Positions 48,043-57,424 are shown, counted from the first letter of the stretch. The stretch: DNA of 64,000 nt from JBFHRE01 sp041746105 (GCA_041746105.1 JBGTHP010000017.1:310001-374000), one strand, 5' to 3'. The notes: generated by a model from the sequence alone, not told the origin. Numbers and translations are program-made.

Positions 48043-48399
48043 CCAGTTGCCAACTCGGTATTCAGCGCGACCACCGGCGCAGTCCTCATCATCGGCTCTG
48101 AGTCGGTCGCCGGTTGGTTTGGGATCCCAACCCAACTAACCCTGACGGTCGGCATCGGGCTGCTGCCGTTTGCGGTGTTTGTGGCAATGACAGCGCTGAC
48201 GTCTCGCCAGAGTCGGGTTCGTCAGGTGATCGTCGCCGACATTGGTTGGGTGCTCGCAGCCATCTTGGTACTGATCGGGTTCCCGGGCGCCATGACAACA
48301 ACTGGCTTGTGGGCCCTCGCCATTGTGACGCTGGTGGTGGCCGACCTCGCCCTGGCACAAGCCTTCGGGTTGCGTCAGCTTTCTGGCGCCTCCGGCTGA
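48043..48399 (+). pseudogene. Frame-broken small four-helix membrane protein
   Basis: The frame open from 48043 to 48399 encodes about 118 residues that would make four hydrophobic helices (NSVFSATTGAVLIIGSESVAGW, LTLTVGIGLLPFAVFVAM, VIVADIGWVLAAILVLIGF, LWALAIVTLVVADLALAQAF). It has no ATG, GTG or TTG until the middle of the second helix, and a TGA in frame at 48040-48042. An ATG with an upstream GAGGGG lies at 48039 one base out of frame; removing one A after it would give a normal start just before PVANSVF. So either a real frameshift or a sequence error is likely. Starting at GTG 48166 would lose two helices. It overlaps the end of the convergent lipoprotein gene. Confidence 0.45.
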
Positions 48400-48848
48400 G
48401 CACCGATCTCGAGAGAAACCTCAACCGTTGCGCCGCCGGGCGCCATACCTGAAAATTCGGCGCTCCCGCGATCCCCCACGACGGTGATCATCAACAGGCC
48501 CTCGGCTCCCAGGAACGAGGAGAATTCGAACCCGGAAGCGGTTTTGTTGCCGACCATCTGGAGGGGGGTAGTCAGGCTCCCTTCGTCCTGCCCGCTGCAC
48601 GATCCCGTAACCGTGCTCTCAACATCCATCGTGGCAACGTCTCCGGCCGAGACCGCAAGTGTCAAGTCTCCTTCGAGGGTCCCTTGACGCGGGCCGAACG
48701 ATCCACAGTCCCAGGTAACGGTGCCTGCGTAGCTTCCTTGCCAGTTGTCGAAATCCGCGGTGGTCGCCTGCGGTTGAGCCGCGCCGGTGGCACCGCTTCC
48801 ACAACCGACCAAAAGACAGCCCATCCACACGACCAGTGTGGCTTTCAC
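48375..48848 (-). CDS. Small lipoprotein of unknown function
   Basis: 157 residues. Lipobox CLLVGC, then about 135 residues that are mostly beta: WQGSYAGTVTWDCGSFGPRQGTL-type strands, a TVTGSCSGQDEGSL stretch and an EFSGMAPGGATVEVSLEIG end. Two Cys (in DCGSF and GSCSG) could pair. I do not recognise a family. The 3' end overlaps the convergent broken membrane gene by about 25 nt. Confidence 0.7.
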   Translation of the reverse strand: MKATLVVWMGCLLVGCGSGATGAAQPQATTADFDNWQGSYAGTVTWDCGSFGPRQGTLEGDLTLAVSAGDVATMDVESTVTGSCSGQDEGSLTTPLQMVGNKTASGFEFSSFLGAEGLLMITVVGDRGSAEFSGMAPGGATVEVSLEIGAQPEAPES

Positions 48849-48980
48849 GGCGATCCTTCCCGTCCGTTAGACGAACGATATCAACCAGACCCGCCACTCG
48901 ACCGCCGAGACGGACGAAACCTGCGGAATCGAGGAATAGTCGCCAACTGATTGGATGACTGGCGTGGGTCACCTGAGCAA

Positions 48981-49694
48981 TCAGTCTGGTTCCTTCATGC
49001 TTCGCATCGACCACACCAGCGTGCGCATGGTTGCCGGCTGCCGGATCACTGTCATGACGGCCGCGGCGACATCGTCGGCGTCGAGCATGTCGGCGAGCCC
49101 AGGCATGTCGGGTGTCCGACCGGCACCCATGGCGAACTCGGTGGCCACACCACCGGGACAGAGCGTGGTAACCCTGATTCCCTTGTCGCGCAACTCACGA
49201 TCGAGCCCGCCGGCGAGACCGACCTGAGCAAATTTGGTCGCCGCGTAGACCGCCTCATCTCCGGCTCCGCGGAGCCCGGCAACGGAGGCGATGATCACGA
49301 TGTCGCCCGATCCCCTCGTTATGAAATGGGGCACCGCAGCCCGGATCGGCCACACGGTGCCGGCGATGTTGGTGTCCATCATTTCGCTCAGGGATTCGTC
49401 GCTGAGATCCATGATGCCTCCGTAGGCGCCGATGCCGGCGCTGGCCACCAGCACGTCGAGATGCCCGAACCGGTCGATCGCGGTTTCGACCAATCGACGC
49501 GACCCGGCCGGGTCGCGCACATCCATCTCGACACCGATGGCGCCGGTTTCTTCTGCGAGCTGATCAAGGCGTTCGACCCTGCGTGCGCCGATCACAACCG
49601 ATGCTTCCGCCCCCGCTGCCGCCCGGGCGGTGGCGGCGCCGATCCCTGAGGTGGCGCCGGTGATGGCGATGACTTTTCCGGCCAGTTCATTCAT
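48981..49694 (-). CDS. Short-chain dehydrogenase/reductase
   Basis: 237 residues, classical SDR. Cofactor motif TGATSGIG (about 12-19), NAG-like ASAGIG (about 86-91), catalytic Ser in IIASVAGLRG (about 136), and YAATK (Tyr about 150, Lys 154), followed by the PGGVATEF loop. Arg38-Arg39 after the second strand (GARR) favours NADP(H). The substrate is unknown. It has a good Shine-Dalgarno (AGGAG) before ATG 49694. Confidence 0.9.
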   Translation of the reverse strand: MNELAGKVIAITGATSGIGAATARAAAGAEASVVIGARRVERLDQLAEETGAIGVEMDVRDPAGSRRLVETAIDRFGHLDVLVASAGIGAYGGIMDLSDESLSEMMDTNIAGTVWPIRAAVPHFITRGSGDIVIIASVAGLRGAGDEAVYAATKFAQVGLAGGLDRELRDKGIRVTTLCPGGVATEFAMGAGRTPDMPGLADMLDADDVAAAVMTVIRQPATMRTLVWSMRSMKEPD

Positions 49695-49758
49695 CGATAA
49701 CTCCTAGATGAGACATATCCATCATCCCATCTGGTGGAGCCGTGTCGACCGCCCGGAT

Positions 49759-50859
49759 TCAGGCGGTTCCCATCACCTTGCGATACCACTCGTTGAATTC
49801 GTGGGCCATGGAGTCCTTGTCCGCGTAAACGCCCCTGGTGAAGGCGCGAGACGACACGCCGCGTTGTACCCGTTCGCAGACCTCGTAGTCCTGTCGCGCC
49901 ACCAGTTCGCTGAACTCGACAACATCCTTCGGATCGAAATCCGGCGCCTCTACGGCATCGGCCCTGAACAAGTACTCAGACACGATCGTTGTGTGGGCAG
50001 GTCCACGAGGAATCATGGTTGTGATGATGGCGCTGGTCCCGGTGATGTCGATGAACATATTGGGAAACACGGCGGCCCCAAAGTAGGCGTTGGCCTCGGT
50101 CGCCCCCATCCCTTCGAGGAGCGGAAGCCATGAACGTCCCGACAGGGTGAAACTGGTTGCGTCAGTTGCCAGCGCCACGCCGCCGTCTTCGCGTGAGGGG
50201 TCGACCACTGAACCGGTCTTGTAGATCGGGATCAACTCCACCAACTCCGGGTGGACCTTGGGGCAATGGAGACACTCGTTGTAGTTGTCGATGAGGATCT
50301 TCCAGTTGGCTTTCAACTCGGACACGGTCCGATATCCGGTGCGAAGATCCGCCAGGTTGTGGCGCTCGAAATCGAGCGGACGATGGGTTTGGGCTGCCAG
50401 CCATTGGCGCAGATCTGGTGCGTCGTCGGAGAGGTTCACAAACACAAAACCCTGCCACTCATCGACACGGACCGGCCACAACGACATCGATGCACGGTCG
50501 ACCTCGTCCTTGCCGACGTGGGGGGTACCGATCAGACGGCCGTCGAGCGAGTAACTCCAAGCGTGATAGGGACAGGTGATACCGCCTGGCGCTCCCTTTG
50601 ATCCTTCGTCACAGAGTTGGGCGCCACGGTGGCGACAGACGTTGTAGAACGCATGAAGTTGTCCGTCACGGTTGCGAACGACCAGGACGCTCTCGCCTGC
50701 AACATCGATGACCAGCCGATCAGACGGCTGTGCCACCAACTCGGACCGGCCTACATAGAACCACTGGTTGCCGAAGAGGTCGGCGCATTCGCGCTCAAAG
50801 ATCTCTTCTGACCGATATTCATGGCCGGTCAACGTGTAATGGATCTCAGATGCGGTCAT
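49759..50859 (-). CDS. Rieske-type aromatic ring-hydroxylating or demethylating oxygenase, alpha subunit
   Basis: 366 residues. Rieske domain at about 40-130 with CRHRGAQLC (Cys, His) and CPYHAWSY (Cys, His) holding the [2Fe-2S] cluster, then the catalytic domain with the mononuclear iron site in DNYNECLHCPKVHPEL (two His) and a distant acid. The NECLHC spacing resembles quaternary-amine demethylases and monooxygenases (glycine betaine, carnitine or stachydrine) rather than naphthalene dioxygenases. No reductase or ferredoxin gene is adjacent, so its electron donor must be elsewhere. Confidence 0.88.
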   Translation of the reverse strand: MTASEIHYTLTGHEYRSEEIFERECADLFGNQWFYVGRSELVAQPSDRLVIDVAGESVLVVRNRDGQLHAFYNVCRHRGAQLCDEGSKGAPGGITCPYHAWSYSLDGRLIGTPHVGKDEVDRASMSLWPVRVDEWQGFVFVNLSDDAPDLRQWLAAQTHRPLDFERHNLADLRTGYRTVSELKANWKILIDNYNECLHCPKVHPELVELIPIYKTGSVVDPSREDGGVALATDATSFTLSGRSWLPLLEGMGATEANAYFGAAVFPNMFIDITGTSAIITTMIPRGPAHTTIVSEYLFRADAVEAPDFDPKDVVEFSELVARQDYEVCERVQRGVSSRAFTRGVYADKDSMAHEFNEWYRKVMGTA

Positions 50860-50967
50860 AGGGACAGGCTACCTGCGCGGCCGGATTCGAGCCCACCGAA
50901 TTTCACCAAGGTAAGTACTGCGCAAGGTGATTCGCCGGCGAATGAGGTTTTTCGACCGGGAGGCCGA

Positions 50968-51084
50968 TCAGACGACCTTCTTGGTCTGCCCCTCTTTTTT
51001 GGCCTTTTTCTCAATCCGTTTCTGTTTCAGATCTTTGGCAGCGACCTTTTTGGTGCTCTTCGCTCCCTTGTCCTTGTTTGCCAC
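50968..51084 (-). CDS. 38-residue lysine-rich protein
   Basis: From GTG 51084, with GGAGG at 51094-51090 giving an ideal 5-nt spacer. The product is highly basic (AKSTKKVAAKDLKQKRIEKK and a KKEGQTKKVV tail, about 16 Lys/Arg out of 38) and probably disordered or helical; it may bind nucleic acid. A longer frame from 51174 in the same phase exists but has no ribosome binding site. Function unknown. Confidence 0.6.
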   Translation of the reverse strand: MANKDKGAKSTKKVAAKDLKQKRIEKKAKKEGQTKKVV

Positions 51085-51207
51085 AAATGCCTCCAGCTGG
51101 AAATCTCGGTCAATTCTCCCGCCCATTGTCTCATATCGAACCACCGGTCCATCTGGCTCGGACACCGACCACAAGAAAGTTTTCCCGGAAGGGGATAAAG
51201 CCCGAAA

Positions 51208-51650
51208 CTACTCAGTCTTCGCCCGTCCCGACCCGGTAGAGGCACAGATCATCTGTTCGAGCTCCGCGTCGAAATCATCCGGTGATTTGATCCGGACCCA
51301 ATGGATCATGGACGCCGACGCCAGCGCCTCGATTCGGAACACCCGGTCAGATTCGAGAGGTCTTCGTAGCCAAATGTGAAAGGTGATCCCACGCTCGCTC
51401 AAGGCGGTGACAGCCAAAGAACGGACTCTCACCATCAAGGCGACCCGAGTTTTGGCCGGAGCAAACTCGAATTCGCCGCAGCGGGCAACCCGCTCCAGGA
51501 GGGCATCGTACAATGCCAACGCCTCGGGCCTTTGCCTTCGAGAAACCCATCAACCGAAAACGCACCGCACGCGCGTGCCAAGTTTCGGCCGGCCAATTTT
51601 GCACTACAACGCGGACAGATCCAGAAAGGGGTTTTTTTTGAGCCACTCAT
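51208..51650 (-). pseudogene. DUF5655-type protein interrupted by a one-base shift
   Basis: The first part (from ATG 51650) has a zinc-ribbon start WICPRCSAKLAGRN..CG and the FSVDGFLEGK segment; the second part, in another frame from about 51525, runs ALALYDALLERVARCGEFEFAPAKTRVALMVRVR ... to SASMIHWVRIKSPDDFDAEL. Both are consecutive parts of the DUF5655 pattern (zinc ribbon, PPxxxALYxxF, PxKTRIAF, HxxRLxSPEEID). They join if one C is added to the GGCCC run near 51527. Either the gene is decayed or the run length is wrong in this sequence. Confidence 0.65.
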
Positions 51651-51702
51651 GTGGTCACGCTAACCACAGGTCGAGAGTCCGGCGTCGCGTGTACATTGCG
51701 GT

Positions 51703-52248
51703 ATGGCTTCTTATGTGCTTTCGATACTCGGGAACGACCGATCTGGTCTGGTGGAAGCACTGGCCGGTGTGATCTCCCGTCGGGGCGGGAACTGGGATCG
51801 GAGCCACATGACCCAGCTCGCCGGCAAGTTCGCCGGAGTCCTACTCGTCACCATCTCCGAGGGTGAAGTCGATGCGTTCCTCGCCGACCTCGCTCCGCTC
51901 GAGATCGAGGGTCTCTTCGACATTTCGGTAGAAGCTGCCGAATCCGATGACTCCGGCGAGTACCCGCAGGTGGCGGTCGATCTCGTCGGCAACGACCATC
52001 CCGGAATCGTGCACGAGTTGTCACACCTACTCGCACTCCACAAAGTGAGCATCGACGATCTCAAGACGTGGACCAACGCCGCCCCGATGGCGGGTGGCCG
52101 GCTATTTCATGCCAAGGCGTTGCTCCGGCTTCCTCCGGGCCTCTCCAGCGACCAGCTACTCCAAGAGTTGGAAGCACTGGCGGCAGACCTCATGGTCGAC
52201 ATTCACCTCATCCAGGGCGTCGAGGACGCAGACACCCTCGGGTTCTGA
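51703..52248 (+). CDS. Tandem ACT-domain protein (GcvR-like)
   Basis: 181 residues holding two ACT domains: first at 1-75 (YVLSILGNDRSGLVEALAGVISRRGGNW) and second at about 88-170 (QVAVDLVGNDHPGIVHELSHLLALHKVSIDDL). The GNDRSG / GNDHPG turns are the ligand-binding loops. It resembles glycine-cleavage regulator GcvR, which acts by protein contact with GcvA in enterics; no GcvA is nearby and its role here is unknown. It is divergent from the broken DUF5655 gene. Confidence 0.85.
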   Translation: MASYVLSILGNDRSGLVEALAGVISRRGGNWDRSHMTQLAGKFAGVLLVTISEGEVDAFLADLAPLEIEGLFDISVEAAESDDSGEYPQVAVDLVGNDHPGIVHELSHLLALHKVSIDDLKTWTNAAPMAGGRLFHAKALLRLPPGLSSDQLLQELEALAADLMVDIHLIQGVEDADTLGF

Positions 52249-52253
52249 CCGGT

Positions 52254-52640
52254 TCACGCCCGATCGGCCGGGGTGTTCACATCCATTAGCAGATAGTCCG
52301 TGACCTTGAGGAAACCGGGAGGGGGCTCGAGAGTCCCCGGCAGAAGCGGGAGTGCCACGCCCTCACTGACCAGTCGCGGCGACACCAATTCGAATTCCTC
52401 GCCATCGATCTCGAGACGGCCGTTCCCTGACGCGATCACGTTCCGGACCCAATCGGATCTTGGACCGTAGACGAGGATGAACAGGAATCCATCCTCGACC
52501 GGGTGGGCATCGAGTGGAGTGCGGTAGGTCCGCCCACTCCTCCGACCGACATGGGTCAGGACCGGCCGCACTCCCTTCTTGAGTTCCATCTTGTTGAAGA
52601 TGTGCTTGTTGACGTGCCCGAACCACAAAGGCATCGGCAT
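52254..52640 (-). CDS. Deazaflavin-dependent nitroreductase-family protein
   Basis: 128 residues from ATG 52640 with AGGAG upstream. The fold is the F420H2-dependent (DDN/Rv3547-like) split beta barrel: VLTHVGRRSGRTYRTPLDAHPVEDGFLFILVYGPRSDWVRNVIASG pattern, in which the RSGRxYRTPL and DWVRN motifs are the family marks. Members bind F420 and reduce various substrates; some are only binding proteins. It is convergent with the ACT gene (5 nt between stops) and downstream of the MMPL gene. Confidence 0.85.
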   Translation of the reverse strand: MPMPLWFGHVNKHIFNKMELKKGVRPVLTHVGRRSGRTYRTPLDAHPVEDGFLFILVYGPRSDWVRNVIASGNGRLEIDGEEFELVSPRLVSEGVALPLLPGTLEPPPGFLKVTDYLLMDVNTPADRA

Positions 52641-52710
52641 GAAAACTCCTTTCGTCGCGTTTCGGTGAAAACGGTTGGGCCGCGCCTCGAGTGCGCGACG
52701 AAGGTCGGCG

Positions 52711-54960
52711 TCATTGCACGTTTCCCACCCCGGCCCCCACAACCCGACGCTCAGGGTTTCCGGGGAGGTCGGTTTCGAGCACGGGATCGGGTAGGCGCTT
52801 CTCTCCATCGATGTCAATGGTTGGCAGGAGCCGGTCGAGCCAGGCTGGAATCCACCAGTTGGCGTTTCCCATGAGTTTCATCGTGGCAGGCACCAGAATC
52901 ATCCGCACGATCGTGGCATCGACCAGGATCGCCGTGGCCAATCCCAGACCGACCATCTTGACCGATGGATCGTCTCCGAGGACGAAGCCAAAGAAGACGC
53001 AGATCATGATCAGGGCGGCTGAAGTTATGACTCGCGCCGTCCCTGCAATGCCGTGTATCACGGACGAGTCGTTGTCCCCGGTGCGCAAGTACTCCTCACG
53101 GACCCGCGACAGAAGGAACACCTCATAATCCATCGACAGCCCAAACAGGACCGCGAACATGAACATCGGGATGAAAGAGATCACAGGCACCGTCGATTCC
53201 AACCCGATCAGGTCGGCGCCCCAACCCCACTGAAAAACCATGACCAGCACACCGTAGGAGGCGCCGATGCTGAGCAGGTTGAGCAGCGCTGCCTTCAACG
53301 GCACCAGTATCGAGCGGAATACCAGAGTCAGCAGGAGATACGACAGCCCAAGCACGGCGGCGATGAACAAAGGCAATCGATCAGTCACCTTCTCGGCCAT
53401 GTCGGAGAAGGTCGCGGTCTGGCCCCCGATATGAGCGTGCGCCGCGCTCCCGGCGAGGACGTCGGGAAAAACCTCGGAGCGCAGGCGTTCGATAGTCCGG
53501 TAGGTGGCGTCATCTTGAGGTGATGTGGTCGGAAAGGCAATGATGGTTGCCACCCCGGCATCCAGGTTCAGTTCGGGAGGCGCGACCGCCGCGATTCCCG
53601 GGTCGGCGGAGATCGCGGAATGAAGCGACTCGATCACTCCCGCGTCTTCGGAGATGTCCACCGCGATCACGAGCGGACCGCTGCTTCCCGGCCCGAAGCC
53701 TTCCGCCACGAGGTCGTATGCGCGCCTTTCGGTTCTGGTTTCCGGGAGTGAACCTTCGTCGGGAAAGCCCAACCGTAGGTCCAGGACCGGTGCGGTCAAG
53801 GCCAGCAGGAACAACGTCACCGAAATCGCATAGGGCCAGGCGTGTTTGGAGACATGGGCACCCCACCGCTGCCACCCCGATGTCAGATCGGCGCTGTTCG
53901 TGAACATCAGTCTGTGAAAACCGAAACGGTTGATCGAATGCCCGGCGACACCGAGGAAGGCAGGCAACAACGTGACAGAGGCCACCACCATGATCAGAAC
54001 CAAGACCGAGGTGGCAACGCCGGCCGCAGTCATGAATGGGATACCGGCAACGGCCAGTCCGAGGATGGCGATCACGACGGTTCCCCCCGCAAAAATCACG
54101 GCCTGACCGGCAGTTGCGACGGCCCGGCCCGCTGACTCCACGATCGTCATTCCTTTCGACAGGAACTCCCGATACCGGGTCACGAGAAACAGTGCGTAGT
54201 CGATCCCGACACCGAGGCCGATCATGCTGGCCATCTGAGGCGCAAAACTCGGGATGTCGATCAGATATGTGATCAACGACATCGAGGTGATACCGAGCGA
54301 GAGACCGAATAGGGCCATACCGATCGGCAACCCCATCGCAATGACAGAACCAAACGCCAAGAGCAGGATGATCACCGCCGCGATCAAGCCGAACATTTCC
54401 CCACCGGCTTCGGCCTCTTCAAATGCGAAGAAGAGGTCACCGCTCATCTCGACCTGCAAGGGCGAGATCTCCGCGATCTCAACACCAAACTCCTTGAGGT
54501 TTTCGAGGTCCTCCGGGTTCAGTTCTTCCATGACCGGATACTGGATCCGGATGAGGGCGATCCGACCATCGGGTGAAAATGCGCCTCCCGCCACTACCGC
54601 TTCCGGTCCGGCGGCGAGCGCGGCTGAGGGATCGCTGGTTGCGATCACCTTGGGTAATTGACTCACCCCGGCCTGGACTTCGGCGAGCGCGGCTCGCGCC
54701 TCAGGTGAGTCGAAGAACGTTCCGTCGGGCGGGGTCAGTACAACTTGGGCGGTCAGACCCGCCTGGTCCGACTGTGCAGCCATGAGCAGGTCCATCGCCA
54801 TCTGCGAGTCGAGGCCAGGAACTTCATTGGAATCGACGAGGTCGCGCCCAAAAACGCTCGAGGCGAAGAAAACCAGGACGGCAACAAGCATCCAGGTCCC
54901 GATAACGGTCCAGGGACGGCGAGCGGCAAATTTGCCGAGGCGATAGAGGGTGGGGGACAT
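52711..54960 (-). CDS. MMPL-family RND transporter
   Basis: 749 residues from ATG 54960, preceded by AGGAG. Two repeated halves, each one transmembrane helix, a large extracytoplasmic domain (about 35-190 and 410-555) and five more helices. The MMPL motifs are seen in GLGVGIDYALFLVTRYRE (about 255) and its repeat FGLSMDYEVFLLSRVREE (about 620), with the Asp-Tyr pair used in proton transfer. These proteins export lipids, siderophores or drugs. The N-terminal PTLYRLGKFAARRPWTVI is typical. Confidence 0.93.
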   Translation of the reverse strand: MSPTLYRLGKFAARRPWTVIGTWMLVAVLVFFASSVFGRDLVDSNEVPGLDSQMAMDLLMAAQSDQAGLTAQVVLTPPDGTFFDSPEARAALAEVQAGVSQLPKVIATSDPSAALAAGPEAVVAGGAFSPDGRIALIRIQYPVMEELNPEDLENLKEFGVEIAEISPLQVEMSGDLFFAFEEAEAGGEMFGLIAAVIILLLAFGSVIAMGLPIGMALFGLSLGITSMSLITYLIDIPSFAPQMASMIGLGVGIDYALFLVTRYREFLSKGMTIVESAGRAVATAGQAVIFAGGTVVIAILGLAVAGIPFMTAAGVATSVLVLIMVVASVTLLPAFLGVAGHSINRFGFHRLMFTNSADLTSGWQRWGAHVSKHAWPYAISVTLFLLALTAPVLDLRLGFPDEGSLPETRTERRAYDLVAEGFGPGSSGPLVIAVDISEDAGVIESLHSAISADPGIAAVAPPELNLDAGVATIIAFPTTSPQDDATYRTIERLRSEVFPDVLAGSAAHAHIGGQTATFSDMAEKVTDRLPLFIAAVLGLSYLLLTLVFRSILVPLKAALLNLLSIGASYGVLVMVFQWGWGADLIGLESTVPVISFIPMFMFAVLFGLSMDYEVFLLSRVREEYLRTGDNDSSVIHGIAGTARVITSAALIMICVFFGFVLGDDPSVKMVGLGLATAILVDATIVRMILVPATMKLMGNANWWIPAWLDRLLPTIDIDGEKRLPDPVLETDLPGNPERRVVGAGVGNVQ

Positions 54961-55125
54961 GGGTGCTCCTTTGAGTCGGGTCGGCCGGGCTACTTCTCCC
55001 ATCGTGGAGAAACCCACCGCTGAGCACATCGGATTAACGGCCGGGAACGGGCCGCCCGAAAGGACGATGCCGATTCGTACTTTTGACCGATCGGCCGGAG
55101 GCCGTTGATTCTCTACGCTGGACGC

Positions 55126-56271
55126 ATGCTGCGAAACGCTGTCCGCAATCTGTGGTCCCAACCCCGAGCCCCCGAGCCTCCGATACGAGTTTGGCGAGAT
55201 TGGCTCGTACTCGGGGTCCTGGTGCCGACGGCGATTCTCGAAGCAACGCTGCGCTCTGACGTGATTTGGCGGCCAGTCGCCTTGGTTTTTGCTCTCGTCG
55301 TGGTGATCACCCTCATGTGGCGACGAACCCATCCCCTGGCGATGGTGGCAATCTCGTTTGGTGCCTTCATCGTTCTCGACATCGCCGCCCAGATCGGTCC
55401 CAACGAAACAGTCGGGCTCTACACGTCGGCGGGCGTCCTCCTTCTCCCCTACGCGTTGTTTCGCTGGGGATCGGGGCGCGAAGCGATCATCGGCCTTGGC
55501 ATCATCGCCGTCTCGTATCTGACAACCACCGTCCTCAACTTCACGGGACTTGTCGACGCGGTCTTCGGTGGACTTTTTCTGTTCCTGCCTGCCGAGATCG
55601 GGGCCTCCGTCCGGCGGCGGGCACGGGGCCGCATCAGAGAGTTGGACCAGGTGAAGTTGGGCGAACGCCAACAACTTGCGAGAGAACTGCATGACACGGT
55701 TGCCCACCACGTTTCGGCAATAGCGGTTCAGGCCCAGGCCGGCCGCACTCTCGCCGTTGCCGATCCACAGGCCGCGGTTCAGGCACTAGAAGTGATAGAG
55801 GCGGAGGCGTCGCGCACACTGGCCGAGATGCGGACCATGGTTGGAGTGCTCAGAGATGGTCACGAGGCAGACCTCACCCCCCAGCGCGGGGTGGCCGATA
55901 TCGAAAGGCTGGCGCCGGCGGCCGGAACCGGGCCCCGGCTCGAGGTCGAGTTGTCAGGAGAACACCAGACACTCACGCCCTCCCTCGACGCTGCGATTTA
56001 CCGCCTCGCCCAGGAATCGATCACAAACGCCGTACGCCATGCACGGCACGTCTCTCGCATAGCCGTCAATGTGGAGACCGATCATGAAAGAGTGACATTG
56101 ACCGTCAGAAATGACGGCGACCCCGTCCCCGCCCGAGGTGTCTGGGGGTTCGGTCTGGTCGGTATGAGGGAGAGGGCCACCCTCCTCGGCGGCACTCTGG
56201 AAGCGGGCCCCACTCCGGGCGGCGGGTGGATCGTCACCGCGGTTTTGCCCAGGGCCGGTTCTGCATCGTGA
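55126..56271 (+). CDS. NarL-system sensor histidine kinase (HisKA_3)
   Basis: 381 residues. Four to five transmembrane helices in the first 155 residues without a large outer domain, then a HisKA_3 domain with His189 in RELHDTVAHHVSAI, and a HATPase_c domain (QESITNAVRHA N box; GFGLVGMRERA G box). The stop overlaps the regulator start as GTGA. It is divergent from the MMPL gene (165 nt apart), which is a likely target of the pair. Confidence 0.93.
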   Translation: MLRNAVRNLWSQPRAPEPPIRVWRDWLVLGVLVPTAILEATLRSDVIWRPVALVFALVVVITLMWRRTHPLAMVAISFGAFIVLDIAAQIGPNETVGLYTSAGVLLLPYALFRWGSGREAIIGLGIIAVSYLTTTVLNFTGLVDAVFGGLFLFLPAEIGASVRRRARGRIRELDQVKLGERQQLARELHDTVAHHVSAIAVQAQAGRTLAVADPQAAVQALEVIEAEASRTLAEMRTMVGVLRDGHEADLTPQRGVADIERLAPAAGTGPRLEVELSGEHQTLTPSLDAAIYRLAQESITNAVRHARHVSRIAVNVETDHERVTLTVRNDGDPVPARGVWGFGLVGMRERATLLGGTLEAGPTPGGGWIVTAVLPRAGSAS

Positions 56272-56924
56272 GCATCCGGGTCATCGTCGCCGACGATCAG
56301 GATCTGGTCAGGACAGGATTGTCCATGATCCTGAACGCTCAGGCCGGGATCGAGGTCATCGCCGAGGCCTCCAACGGCCGCGAGGCGGTTGCCCTCGCCC
56401 AACGGCTCCGCCCGGACGTTTGCCTGTTCGACATTCGCATGCCCGAGATGGACGGGATCGAAGCCACCCGGCGACTGGCAGGACCGGATGTGGAAGATCC
56501 GCTCGCGATCGTTGTCATCACAACCTTCGACCTCGACGAATACGTCCACGGCGCCCTGAAAGCGGGCGCACGTGGTTTTCTGCTCAAGGACGCAGGCCCC
56601 GAACTCCTGGTCCAGGCCATTCACGCTGCCGCCAAAGGCGATGCGCTCATTGCTCCCAACGTCACGGGCCGGCTTCTCGCCACTTTTGCCGGCAATGCCA
56701 ACCAGAAACCACCTGTTCAACCGATCGAACCGATCACCGGTCGCGAGGAGGAGGTCTTGCTCAAGGTGGCTCAGGGTCGAACCAATGCCGAAATGGCAGA
56801 AGAACTCTTTATCAGTCTCAGCACCGTCAAGACCCACCTGGCGAGCCTCATGACCAAACTGGGCGCTCGCAATCGGGTCGAAATCGCGATGTGGGCGTAC
56901 GAAACCGGTCGCGTGAAGAGTTGA
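56268..56924 (+). CDS. NarL-type response regulator
   Basis: 218 residues from GTG 56268. Receiver domain: acidic DDQD (about 9-12), phosphoacceptor Asp55 in CLFDIRMPEMDGIEATRRL, Lys in FLLKDAG. A LuxR-type helix-turn-helix follows (ITGREEEVLLKVAQGRTNAEMAEELFISLSTVKTHLASLM pattern). Cognate regulator of the upstream kinase. Confidence 0.95.
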   Translation: MSIRVIVADDQDLVRTGLSMILNAQAGIEVIAEASNGREAVALAQRLRPDVCLFDIRMPEMDGIEATRRLAGPDVEDPLAIVVITTFDLDEYVHGALKAGARGFLLKDAGPELLVQAIHAAAKGDALIAPNVTGRLLATFAGNANQKPPVQPIEPITGREEEVLLKVAQGRTNAEMAEELFISLSTVKTHLASLMTKLGARNRVEIAMWAYETGRVKS

Positions 56925-57011
56925 AGGCGATCCAGGCATGGTGAGGGTGAGATTGGCGCGAGCCACCACCGGCCAATAACTTCGCATCATGCAGAAACCA
57001 ACCCGGCGCCG

Positions 57012-57424
57012 ATGACACCAGGACAACGTCAGGCCCTCGTTTTTGTGTGTGTGCACAACGCTGGCCGTTCCCAGATGGCGGCGGATGGGCCAGACACCTG
57101 GCGGGTGACCGGTTCGATGTGTACTCGGGCGGTTCCACCCCTGCATCCGCCGTCAACCCGACGGCGGTGGAAGCCATGGCCGAGGTCGGCATCGACATCT
57201 CGACCGAGATCCCGAAACGATGGTCGGAGCAGGACCTGCGGTTGGCCGACGTCATAGTCACCATGGGGTGCGGAGACAGCTGTCCGGTGTACCCGGGCAA
57301 GAAATATCTCGACTGGGAACTCGAAGACCCGGCGGGCCAACCGCTCGAGTTCGTCAGAACGATCCGTGATCAGATAGAGGAATTGGTTCGCGCTCTCGTG
57401 TCAGAGCGCCAATCGAGTGATTGA
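57012..57424 (+). pseudogene. Low-molecular-weight phosphatase-type arsenate reductase, one-base deletion
   Basis: The start frame (ATG 57012) gives ALVFVCVHNAGRSQMAA with the active-site loop CX5R (CVHNAGR). Just after it, at about 57080, the reading frame must shift by one for GWARHLAGDRFDVYSGGS and the rest through MGCGDSCPVYPGKKYLDWEL to the end at 57424. The sequence GCGGCGGA there looks like GCGGCGGGA with a G lost. The corrected product would be about 137 residues, normal for a thioredoxin-coupled ArsC. It may be a real pseudogene or an artefact. Confidence 0.7.

Noticed and set aside
54961..55710. N-terminal extension of the MMPL gene
   Set aside because: The frame stays open far upstream but has no protein-like features and lies over the kinase gene on the other strand; ATG 54960 has a good ribosome binding site and gives the normal family N-terminus.
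56082..57146. Minus-strand open frame of 354 codons
   Set aside because: Opposite the kinase/regulator pair and arsenate reductase; no recognisable protein features.
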